Translations under genes and position numbers: made by a program
The notes under the pieces: model-generated
What the model was told of the DNA's origin: nothing
The model's input: the letters and a program-made list of their open reading frames with translations, nothing else
The model's database searches: none
Shown here: piece by piece, positions 1-12,100 of the stretch
Layout of the letters: each line of letters begins with the position of its first letter
Position numbering within the stretch: the stretch's first letter is position 1
NCBI RefSeq assembly: GCF_025370935.1
Contig: NC_133485.1
Span: 2,557,934-2,621,933 of the forward strand
DNA: 64,000 nucleotides
Reading direction: 5' to 3'
Source: Choristoneura fumiferana
Taxonomy: Eukaryota > Arthropoda > Insecta > Lepidoptera > Tortricidae

Positions 1-336
1 TAAAATAGTTTTTTTTAAGTTTATTATTTTATTATTAAATTTTAAGATACTTACAATTTACAAGTAAAATGATTCGCTTGCTGACCGCTGGCGGTACGTC
101 ATTGGACGCTATGCAGAGAAATGCACCCATTTGTTTGCGGTCCACTCGCCATAGCGGCAGACTGCTGCCCACGTAACTCTCAACTGTGTAACAAAAGAGA
201 CAAAGTCTATTTCAGACCAATTACTCAACGTTACATACGACCATTCGCATGGCATGCATGCACTACATTTAAAAGTAGTTCAAGGAACTATCGGCTTTAT
301 AAAGTTGAAAACTAAAGTTGCTGCAAAGGAAACGTA

Positions 337-999
337 AAGCCGGGTCCGCTGCGACGAAAATCTTTACAAAACATTGTTTGTCTAACATGTTAGCCAAACA
401 TGTTAGTAAAAGTGCCCGTCCGTTGCAACATTAATTAAAAAACGTTTTTGTGTTCCAAACATTGTTCCGCACAAAATTTATCATGAAACCGACGAAGAGG
501 ACGTCTTTATCTGTTGTTGGCGGTGATGGATCTGATCCAAGAAGTCAAAACAGGAATAAGATTTCGTGTCAGGCCTTACTTGCAGCAACGCTCGTTTAAC
601 ATATACCAAGAATTGCAAGTTGAAGACAGATTTGGATTAAAAACTTTTTTCGCTGTTCAGAGAGTGATTTGAAGAACTGTTATTATTAATATGCCAGAAT
701 ATACAGAAAAAAACAAGTGGCGGAATGATGTCATTCCACCTGACATGAGATTAGGTGCGACTTTACGATATTAGCGAGGGAGACAGCTACACCAGTTTAA
801 TGTACCAACACAAAAATAACAAAGGCAAACACAAATAAAGCTGCACCCCTCCGCAGGCGAACGCGGGGATGTTTTCCATCCGTCGCGGCAACATGTTTGA
901 GTGTTTTTGCTAACAAAAATTTAGACCACGCCCTATTATGTTAGAAAAACATGTTAGGTGTTAGAAAAACACAAAAACACGTCGCAGCGGACCCGGCTT
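337..999 (+). mobile_element. Broken PIF/Harbinger-like DNA transposon
   Basis: 20 bp perfect terminal inverted repeats (AAGCCGGGTCCGCTGCGACG at 337-356 and its complement at 980-999). Inside, about 700-830, fragments resemble the N-terminal part of Harbinger nuclease proteins (NDVIPPDMRLGATLRY, then in another frame GDSYTSLMYQ), interrupted by a stop and a frameshift. No clear 3 bp target duplication seen. Confidence 0.55.
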
Positions 1000-2001
1000 G
1001 AAGCGCGAGCGAGAACAATTCCCATAGACCAAACACGCAGGAATGAGCACTTTAACGCGTGCTCGATTTAAGTGCGTTCAGCTAATGCGGTCGCCGAATT
1101 TGTTTCAAACTACTTCGGCGAACGACCGTCGCCTTTACATTAGTCTGTCTGTCTGTCTACTGCGGCGGCCATATTAAGGCGGTGGCAGCTGTCCTTAGCA
1201 GCTGTCGCTCGTCGAATGCGGCTGACTACCGTGTTCTTTTCTTTACACTTGCGGTCGCGCCGCATGCAGCATGCGGCGAACGACTTAGTGTAATTGCCGC
1301 TTATAAGCGCAGAAAAAAACGCTAGTTTGTAACCGCCCTAAAGCTGCAATATGTTTGGCCGGTTACAGACTTACCGATTATGAGGTTCTGATTATTTTCT
1401 GTTCTTGAACAGACTAGAAACCGGGTTCATCGAGTCCTTATTGTACTTGGAAAGTTCGTTTTCACCACTTTTTTCTGTCACATGGTATAGAGGGAGCGCA
1501 GAAAGAGATGGTGGATGTGATCGCGAGTGCCAGCGCGTTAGGCAATAAGTAAAGCCCAAAGTACAGCCACGGGTCGGTAAGTGTGACGAGAGGTACATTT
1601 TGTATTGCTGCTTGCTGCTTACCTTTCGGTTTCCATTCTTTTTTGTTCTGTTCTAAACAAAATCGGTAGGTCTGTTGCCGGCCTTAAACTCTATGATTTG
1701 TCACTCATTTTGGTGTCAATATCATTTCGTTTTATGCACCGACGTCCGCTCCATTTTTCCTTTAGTATTGCAAGTAAAAGCAGCAGAAGTAAATTAATCT
1801 ACACACATCAACGTGGTATAAGCCAAAGGGTCGTCTAAAACCTTGCAAGGTAGGTATATTTCTCGCTCTTTTCATTGACCCCTCGTGTGCCGGAAACTAA
1901 AAAAAAAATACAGTCTAGTCCAATCTAGCTTAATAAGCACTTATAAATAAGATATCCTCAGGCACGGATCCACTACCTAAGTATACCAGATGTTAAAGCA
2001 C

Positions 2002-2137
2002 CAGGCCCTATACTACGAAGAACAAAATTTGAACTTCGTATCTTGTCGTCTCGCTGATGCTAATATTATTTAATACGAGAGTGAGAGGGGCGGCATGATA
2101 CGAACTTCAATTTTCGAATTTCTTAGTAGCCCCCCAG
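2002..2137. repeat. Diverged copy of the 'GGGCTACTACGAA' palindromic MITE
   Basis: Imperfect relative of the element at 2671, sharing tatttaatacgagag and the end tagtagcccc. Confidence 0.6.
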
Positions 2138-2670
2138 CATCCCGCATGCGTTTTCCAACTACCTATGAACACTACCGCCGAGAACTATAAGAGCTATCAA
2201 CGAAAAAGGTCGCAACTCAAGAGCCACCGGGCACCCGACCCGCACCGCCTCGCCTGGAGTGGTTACTATTCTTCATATGGATTTGTATGGACATGCGCTT
2301 ACTACATCAACTTCGTAGTCAGCGTCACCGGATCGCATCGCTCGCAAGGTTCCACGCGCGGATGCCGAGTGGACCTCTCGGTGATACTATCACTCGCTCG
2401 CTTGCCTGAAGGGCGATGCGGCGCTCCCCACCCACCCTTCATAGTAGACTACATGGAAATTTTGTGGACCACGCGCCACGCGAGGTCCACTCGATGAGCA
2501 CACGACACTCAGGTAGATAGTGGAGAGTCGCAATTTTAAGAGCGTTTATACCTGTTCAGCTGGCAACTTATATATTAAGAACAGTTCTAACAGACCACAT
2601 TTTTAATTTCCTTAAATTTTTATGGAATAATCGGGAAAAACTAACAAAAATTCAACGTTACCAGCTCAGC

Positions 2671-2798
2671 AGTAGGGCTACTACGAAACTCGAAATTTGA
2701 AGTTCGTGTCGTGCGGTCCCTCTGACACTTATACTATTTAATACGAGAGCGAGAGGGACGGTACGATAGGAACTTCGAGTTTCGTAGTAGCCCTGCAG
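2671..2798. repeat. Palindromic MITE 'GGGCTACTACGAA'
   Basis: About 125 bp with inverted ends gggctactacgaaactcgaa and ttcgagtttcgtagtagccc, centre tatttaatacgagag. Further copies at 23793, 50814 and 54566. Confidence 0.9.
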
Positions 2799-2970
2799 GT
2801 ATAAACGCTCTTAAATCGAAAGAGCCGCCGCACGCGGCTCGCAAGTCGCCAGGCTGCCGTCCCCTGGTATATCTGTGTAAAGCAGCTATACTTAGTTAGT
2901 AATCATTACCACGTTCTGCAGGGTGACGTGATTCTTATTAGCGTTCTGCAAGCAATAGAGACGAGCGACA

Positions 2971-3126
2971 ATGCGTCTCATCTGCGTGTTGCTATGGAAA
3001 CACGCGATGGTCCGCAAGCGGAGGTGGTTTTACAGCATCGTGGAATTCACCTTCTCTCTTCTTCTTATTGTGCTGCCGTACCTGACCAAGGATGCCGAAT
3101 TTGACGCTGCCAGTGGCAGGGAAGTG
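2971..3126 (+). CDS. ABCA exon 1
   Basis: 52 codons, phase 0 exit at GTG|gtaaga. Encodes the cytosolic N-terminus (LLWKHAMVRKRRWFYS) followed by a membrane helix rich in L, I and V, the usual start of ABCA proteins. Start context is gacaATG with an in-frame stop 15 bp upstream. Confidence 0.88.
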
Positions 3127-6100
3127 GTAAGAAAACGAGTGTATCAGGATACGAGTAACACCCTATGTTGTCTAATGATGTCACAGTTTTTGTTGCTCTG
3201 AGGATGAACTTGTTGAGTTCCTGTGGGCTGTTGTGGTGATGGTTGGGTTTGTGCGATTTGTGTGTGTTCTTACAATGTGTTTCCCGAAACGTACCTACAC
3301 TTCCTCTAAAAGTGTACTTCATTAGAAGGCTCCACTTTCTCGGAACGTACCTACATACTGTCTCTAAAAGTGCACTCTCCAATAGGTACACTTCCTCAAA
3401 AAGTGCTTTTTCTCAGATAGAGCTCATTTTCAGAAGATATTATTTTGTCAGAAGGTGTACTTCTTTGTTAAAATACAAAATCCTTGGAAAAATATTAAGT
3501 ACTTGATTTTTCGTAATGGCTCCGTCGTAGGGTTCCGTCTATCTTGGGCGTCCGATACGCTCTTGGTCGGTTTTTTAAACTACCATCGCTTTCGGAAAGA
3601 ACATTTTTACCTTACAATCTTTTATTTATACTAGCCGTTTTTCAAATTGTGTTGGTATTTTTTTTGGCACAGTTGCACCGGCAAGTCAGCATGAGAGCTT
3701 ATAGGCCAAGACAAGAATCTCCCTCTTTTTGAGGACATTATATTATTACTTAAAATAAAAATTACAGACAATTTAATACAATCAAGAATTCCACGTAAAA
3801 CATAAACAAAAAGGCTTCTCAACTTGGAAGATTTTAATTCAATAGTTTTTTATACATAAACTGTTACGTAACGTTTTATAAAACCCCGCGCCCTTGCCCC
3901 CTAATTAGCGCGTAGGTAACAACTTGAACGCTGCCTACCTTACTTCAGGAGCGACTCAGTCGCAAGCGTGCTCCCACGCTGCGCCGGATACTGTACTCGC
4001 CGGAGACAAACCTGACCAACTGGCTCATGGATGAGGTCGGCGCCAAGCTCGGCACTCCGCGGCTGAATCATCTGCCAGGTAACGACGTTTGACAGATGGG
4101 AGTGTCAGGGACCAGCTTTCTCACGTAAAGATGTGGAAGACATCAATTATTACGCACTCATTCTGGCGTCAGTTTAGTCCAGGGATGGGGAAACTGCGGC
4201 CCGCGAAGGCTTGAAATCCGGCCCGCGACCATCAAACAAAAATCAAGAGAAGGTTTCGAAATGTTAGAAATTTCATTCTCATTTGCAATGGCCAGCTTGC
4301 ATACAACAATCACGCATTGTTTCAATACATATCAATATTATTTTTTCAGTAAATAACATGGCCAAAAATGCAACAATTGGGCCCGCCGTATATTTCTTTA
4401 GTACCTATATTGGCACGCGAAGGAAAAAGTTTCCCCATCCCTGGTTTAGTCTCATCATTTTGGTCTGAATGACGACCGAATGACCGTGTAACCCTTTCTG
4501 AGTGACGGACTGATGATCTGCCGAATTGCCGATCCGCGTTTCCATTTGAGAACTTTTCGCCCCAACGAACATCAGTCAGAGAACATGAGTCATCAGAGTC
4601 ATTTACGATGACGCGTGCCGTGGTTCTTATTACAATATCATTAATGTCTAATTTTGTCAAAATCACGCGTCTGCGTGGATGGCACTACGTGTACCTACTT
4701 AATAGCGGTGACACTCGTTCTTCTACGAATCATTTCATACATGGTGGTGTAACATTTAAGTAGTGTCTCAAATAAGTATAATAATAATATGTTATGTGAC
4801 AAAACAAAAAATAAAGAAGAATGGAAAGCTGTCGTGAGGCCTTTAGCTGAGAGGGGTCCATTGCTATTTTACAACATTACCTATTTCAACATTTTATTTT
4901 ATTTTATGTATAATTTAATTTAATCAAATAATTAATAAAATACTTATTTAAGTTAATAATTTCACTAAACAAATACCTGATCCTATCTAAACCGTAAATT
5001 TTTTGGCATGTAATAAAGTAGCTTTTTTTTTATTAGATGTTAGAAATAGTTAAAATACAGATATTTATTAGTTCGTGGTCAAGGCGGCCACTGATCGTCG
5101 TCGGCGGTTGTGGCCGTCTAGTCCAGAAGTGCCTAAATTGTGAACTGTTGCAGAAAATGACGAAGTGGGTATGTCGGCCGTGTCCAAGGCACGCATTGAG
5201 GACTACATGAGAGACATGCAGAATATTGATGCTGTTGTCTTATACCAGGTAAAAACTCAATGCCTAAGTACGTAAGTTATCATCATCATCATCAGGGCAT
5301 TTCTATGTACCGTTGTACCCTGAGTTTATCTCTCAGATTTCAACAAAATTTGGAAGGTAGACTCAGTCCATGATTCCGAGCTGGAAAAACAGGGTCTCCA
5401 GATGTGTCCCCAAAATATTGTATGGATGTGTCCGTTTTGTTACACATTTTTCTTTATAATTTTCGTAACAAAACGGACACATCCGTACAATATTTTGAGG
5501 ACACATCTGGAGACCCTTTTTTTCCAGCTCGGAATCATGGACTGAGTCTACCTCCCAAATTTTAGTGAAATCGGAGAGTTAAACTCAGGGTACAACGGTA
5601 GACAGAAATGCCCATCATCGTCATCTCAGCCGAAAGAAGTCCACTGCTGGACTTAGGCCTCCCCCAAGACTCTGCACTCAGACCGGTTTTGTGCTTTCCG
5701 CACAAAATACGTAGGTAAGTGATTTGCTAATATTAAGGGTTTGGTAGAAATTATTGAATCAGAGTTAAAGCATAACGTTTTAAACTTTCGTGATTCTCAC
5801 TCATAGTCAAAATACCACGTCGAGGTAAATATTACTTGTGTAAAAATAGCGTGATAAGTCCCGTATATGGTATTTTGACCAGAGTTAAAGCCTCATTTAA
5901 ATGGTGTAAGTTATGCTTCATCTTATGAGATAACAGCCGAGTTCATAAACTTGTGAGCAAAGATTTGATCAAAAATATCTGAACACAACTACGCCGTTAA
6001 CAATGGTGGTGTTCAGATATTTTTGATAAATTTTTTGCTCACAAGTTTATGAACTTGACTGTGCAGTCAGGAGCAGAAGTGGAATTTACAAAATTACTAT

Positions 6101-9100
6101 ATTGTGTCATTGGCTATTTTTTTAGTCCCTTATTGAACAATCTACTATAATATGCCTACATTTTTCAGTACGAAGACGGCACGTTGCCGTCAAAGCTTAA
6201 TTACACAATACGTTTGGGAAAAGATTTCGATACATCATCTGTTTCTTCTCCACTGGTTCCCCGTTATCCTGTTGCTGATTCGGATCAAAACCCCTTGGAG
6301 AAAGACTCGGTCGACCATGTTGGTAAGCTGCACTATTACAGGCCCATAACCATATTCAATAAATAAGCCAATAAATAAGCCATTGGTGGCCTAGTGGTTT
6401 GACCTATCGCCTCACAAGCAGAGGATCATGGGTTCAAACCCCGGCTCACACCTCTGTGTTTTTCGAAATTCATGTGTGAAATTATATTTAAAACTAGCTG
6501 TTGCCCGCGACTCCGTCCGCGTAGAAGTATGAAAAATATTTTACGGTCTATTCTCAGACCTACCGAATATATCTAAAAAAAAAAAACATAAAAATCGGTC
6601 GAGCCGTTTCGTAGGACTTTTATAACAAACATTGTGACCCGAGAATTTTATATATTAGATTTACCACGAGCTTAACGGTAAAAAAACATCGTAAGGAAAC
6701 CTGCACTCACCTGCGAAGCAATTCAATGGTGTGTGTGAAATTCCCAATTCGCGCTGGACCCGCGTGAGAACTACGGCCCAATCACTCCCAGTCTGAGAGA
6801 AGGCCTGTGCCGGGCAGTGGGACGTATACCTATCAGCTGGGATGAGTGAGTGAAGTGAACCATTATTTAGGTGTGATTCAGGTCCCGCAAAAGAAACGCC
6901 GCTAAGTAATGGATCATAGTGTTATATTCTATGATTCTTTATGAAGAATAACCTAATTTAAAGCAATTTTTTCTATTACTGAGCCGGTCAGGACAACAAT
7001 AGATTATTCATATTTTTTTGTATTCCTGCGACAAAAGAGGAGAATTGATTTAGTTATGTTATGAATAGAATTTGAATTGAATGAATTTAGAATTTAAATT
7101 GGCGGCGGTGATTGCTTTCCTTTTGCTTTCCATCAGGTGACCCTCAACCTCATTTTCCCCTATAAAAATAATAATTTGACTCTGTGACAAATTGACCATA
7201 TGTGTGACATGTAACCCCCCCTGGCTATAAAGGTGAATCTGCCCTTGACAGCTCCGGGGCCTCCATAAAAGTGGGCCCCCACAATAGACATCGGATTTTT
7301 TAATGTCATATTTGTTCTCTTCAGTTAGGCAATCAGTAAAATATAAAAATCTCAATGGGCCTCATTTTATTACGAAAAAAGTTTGGGAGAAGGCCAGACG
7401 GCCCAAGGCCTCCACACCTCCAAATCCGGCCCTGCAATTACTTTTATCGAATACCAACACATAGTATAAGCCAAAGAGTAGTATAATATACGGGGAAAAG
7501 AGAGCCCTCTCTCGTCTCATTCATGCAGACCGTTTTGAAGCGCCGTCTGCATTTCGTAACTAGTACCATTGATGTATATATCCATCCATACGTATAGCTA
7601 TTAATAGTCACAGGTATTCTTTTACTTTACTGGATTTGCTTCCCAGCTCAAACCACATAAAAACTAAAAACAGGGCTGCAAAGAGAAGTGAGACCGCTTG
7701 AATTCAGTCTTCTTAAGTTTAAACCAGCCTCAATTTTCCGTTTGCAGCACTGTCTTTACTTTTTATGTGGTCTGAGCACTTGAGTTTCGATTGTAACGTA
7801 GCCATCTTGTTCCTTGTTGAGCGCGAGCGAATAGACGCCTGGCCTGACATAGAGGGTTGCTACACAAAAAATATTTGTAACGACTGAGCGGATACAATTA
7901 TGTGACTTTTATATTAGAAATTACAATACGATTGTCAATTTCGAAAATAAAGTTCATTTTTGCGGTAATTATCAACGACAAAATATTTTTTAATAAATAA
8001 AATTTTGTGATCTCAAGCTTTCAGTGACATCTATCTGAAACAAACGACAACAATCTGTTTTATTTTAGGTTAAATAAAGGAGATGGCGGCGCTATCGACA
8101 TGAATTAGTACGGTATAGGCGACTGTCCCCCCCCTGGTATAAGCATTGTATTGTATTTCCAGGCGCAACACAGGCTCGTGCGTATCATACGTACGAGGGA
8201 CATATTTACCGTCTACAATGGGCCATAGACATAGCCTACCTGGGTCTGCAGAAAGGCGTCGACACCAGACGGGTTCGTGATCTGACGAGCACAGGTCTTC
8301 GCACACTATAACAACTCAAAAGCCACTAGACTCCGTTAAATCTGGAAGTAAAGCCTTAATCACAGCTCATTAGACCCACCCTGCACCCGACCAGCACATT
8401 ACCGCCTTGTGGTTCGACGTTCACTCGTTGTCGACGGTTGGTCCACGGGTGGACGCCGCGTAGACAACGAGTGGATCTCGCCTCGCGTGCTCCACGAATT
8501 TCCGAGTAGTCTACTATGAAGTGTGGGTAGGGAGCGCTGCATCGCAAGCGTGCGGCAAAGTCTAAGAACTTACATTTTCTTACACTGTGCGTGCGGGCAG
8601 CAGCTGTCACCGAGTGGTCCACTCGCCGTCCGCGCGTGGGAACTTCACGAGCGAGGCGATCCGGTGACGCTACGCAGTTGGTGTAGCGAGCGCATGCCCA
8701 TACAAATAAATTCATATAAAGAATACTAACCGCTCGCGGCGAGTCGGGTGGCTCTATCTTTATGTTGCATATCCGACATACAATTTTAAAAATGTATGTA
8801 ATAGTAGTGTACGACGCGCGGTCTATGCGTCGTCAAGACGTCGTACTACACTTTAGACCTTGTCCAGAAGGGGCGAATTCGTCGCGAATCGTATCGCGCG
8901 AATTCATACGCGCGTTGTCGAGGTACTAGACGTCAATACATCGCGTCCACAAGCATCGCGCGAATTCAGAATAGGCGCGTAAATCGCGTGCACTACGCCA
9001 GACTCGACTCGCGCTACTATATGAATTCGCGCGATACGATTCGCGACGAATTCGCCCCTTCTGGACAAGATCTTAGGTCAACTTGAACCTATTTGCCACG

Positions 9101-12100
9101 AGTTGGTGTTGCTTATACGGTCATACGTAGGCCCTGCGGCGACTATGCGCTTACGACGGCGGGTAACCCGCCATCTTAACCGAGAACTATAAATTAGAAG
9201 ACGAGCTGACCCAGGTGACTACTTAGATATAATGTAAGTCCACGTTGTCAACTAGTGACCATGGCGTGGATCACCTAGTATCGGCACAACCGAAAGTTTG
9301 AGTTAAGTTGATGCCGCAGTGGTGTGGAGGTGATAAGTGTGCGAAGACCATACCAAGCTTAAGTTTCCTTTGATTTGTTAAATAGCATTACTCGTAAACA
9401 TTTTTTATTCGAAAGTGATGAAAAATTGGGCTTAGTGTGTGTGTGTGTGTTTGTTACTCTTTCACTTAGCTCGAACGTGAAATAACTCAAAGGATACTTT
9501 TTGTTTTCCGAGCGTAAGGACAGGGACATGCCATGTTCGGGATGGGAAGTGGAAATTTCAATAAGTCCTGAATTTTCAACCAACTGCTAGGTCCAATCGG
9601 ATGGTTTATGCGTACGAAGCCGTAGGTAAACGTTAGTTTTACATAAATAAATAAATATCATGGGACACTTCACCCCAATTACCTAGTCCCAAACTAAGCA
9701 AAGCTTGTACTATGGATACTAGGCAACGGATAAACATACTTATATAGATAAATACATACTTAAATACATATTAAACATTCAAGACCCGAGAACAAACATT
9801 CGTATTATTCATAATATTTGTATGCCCCGGCTGGGAATCGAACCCGGGACCTCAAGCTTCGTAGTCAGGATCTCTAACCACTTGGCCATCCGGTCGTCAA
9901 TAACATATTTCATTAAATCAGTACCGAATCGTCTATGTAGCAAAAGGTCAGGCAACGCAAACATGACTAAGAAGCGAAACGTCAACGTCCTGTTTTACAT
10001 AGGTACCTAATAGGTACTACCTATAACCTACTTAGACTGGTTGGTACATCTTGCCGTTTGCCGTGTAGTAGGGTGTTTTACTATTAATCAAGACATCTTC
10101 ACATAATGGATACTTTATAATTTAGTTAGACCATCTGAAGCCGTGCTAATTTTGATTCATAGACGTTTCATTACTGCGCCATTTAATTTACCTTCGTCTA
10201 CAGATGCCGATGCCTGATGTGATCCCGCTAGATAATGATGATAAAAATCAGATCGACCTCATGAAAATACTGCTTGGTTTTGAGGTCGCGTTCTCGTGTC
10301 GGCTGGGACTGTTGATCATATTTACGTTCCTAATGACTAATCTTTTGAATGATAAGAATTCTGGCATTCAGGTAATTTCCACAAGCAACTCTTACATGTT
10401 ACAAATTAGCTCGAAATATTTCGAGCTATAAACTCGATTTAAGATGTGTGAGTTATCCGGATTTATTTCACTAAAAACTACACTATTTAACCTTGCTTCA
10501 AACGATTTACTGATATTCAGTAAAAATGGAAAATTGTTCACACGAAATGACTTTGTTGAATGCGGATCTAAGTTACGAGTACTACCGTTTAAAGTGAATT
10601 TTGTCAAAATATTTACGGTATTTCAGTTTCTGAGATGTAAAGGTGCGACCAAACCGCTGCTTAAAAACGGTGCCGGCACGGAATCGCAGTGACGCACCGT
10701 CTGCGCAAAATACGAAATTGGAGTGGCGTGTCGTAAACTTCAGGTTTTTACCGAACAAAAGTCGTGACTATTACGGCACGTCACTGCGATTCCGCACCGT
10801 TTGCGTATTTTAAGCAGCGGTGTGGAAAGCATGAAAAAATCGGCCAAGAGCGTGTCGGACACGCCCACACTTAGCCGTTATAGTTTTCCTCGAAAGTTTG
10901 ATATACTTACTACCATCCTGAATTTTTTCAAATTTTTCCACCCACCGATTTAGATTTTAGAGGGGTGGGGGGGGGGACGCTCGATTTTATTGAAAATTTT
11001 CACTTGAATTTTTCGCAAAACGGTTTTAAAATACCTATCCAACGATACCCCACACTACTCGTATAGGGTTGGATGAGAAAAATAAAATCACTCTCACTTT
11101 ACGCCTATGAGAGGTACCTACCCTAAAAAATTTTTTTTATTTTATTTTGTCGGCATAGTTTACATTATATCCGTGCAAAATTACAGCTTTCTAGCATTGA
11201 TAGTCCCTGAGCAAAGCCGCGGACGGACGGACAGACAGACATGGCGAAACTATAAGGGTTCCGTTTTTGCCATTTTGGCTTCGGAACCCTAAAAAACGGT
11301 GCGCATACGATGCGTCACTGCGATTCCTTACCGTCACCGTTTTTAGGGTTCCGGAGCCAAAATGGCAAAAACGGAATCCTTATAGTTTCGCCATGTCTGT
11401 CTGTCTGTCTGTCCGTCCGTCCGCGGCTTTGCTCAGGGACTATCAATAGCTAGCTACTATTAGTAATCTGTGCTATCAATGCTAGAAAGCTGTAATTTTG
11501 CATGGATAAACTATGCCGACAAAATAGTACAATAAAAAATGCAAAAAATTTTTTTTTGGGTACCTCCCATAGACCTAAAGTGGGGGTGATTTTTTTTCTT
11601 AGCCAACCCTATAGTATAGTGTAGGGGTATCGTTGGATAGGTCTTTTAAAACCATTAGGGATTTGCTAAGACGATTTTTCGATTCAGTGATTTATTTGCG
11701 AAATATTCAACTTTAAAGTGCAAGTTTTCATTAAAATAGGGCGTCCCCCCCTCTAAAATCTAAACAGGTGGGTGGAAAAATTTGCAAAAATTCACAATGG
11801 TAGTAAGTATATCAAACTTACAAGGAAAACTATAACGGCTAAGTTTGCTTGAGAATTATTGGTAGTGTAAGAGTAAATAGCAGCCTAAGGTATAAAATAT
11901 ACCTAAAATTGGAAGATTCGGTATAAAATACGAAATCCTTAGAAAAATATTACTTGATTTATTCGTAACGGCTACGGAACCCTATTTTGGGCATGTCCGA
12001 CACGCTCTTGGCCGATTTTTTAACATTAGATAAGTATATTATTTTCGATATTCAGATACGTCCCCTTAGCGATGTATAATCACAACGATAAAAGCCACGT

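Larger units (their letters stand above)
1..2970. other. Spacer upstream of the ABCA gene
   Basis: No gene recognised. Holds a Harbinger-like remnant (337-999), two copies of a palindromic MITE (about 2002-2137 and 2671-2798) and a GC-rich repeat (about 2160-2510) whose inverted relative lies at about 8350-8750. Promoter elements of the ABCA gene must be in the last part but none can be pointed to. Confidence 0.6.

Noticed and set aside
8165..8294. Using the stronger donor at 8294 for ABCA exon 5
   Set aside because: It forces exon 6 into a frame with TGA after four codons; kept only as an open question.
8356..8715. 119-codon minus-strand frame
   Set aside because: Lies in a GC-rich repeat whose inverted relative at 2160-2510 carries an unrelated frame; no splice sites or conserved motifs.
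9822..9900. tRNA gene on the minus strand
   Set aside because: Part of a SINE with a second copy at 56855-57117 and an AT-rich tail.
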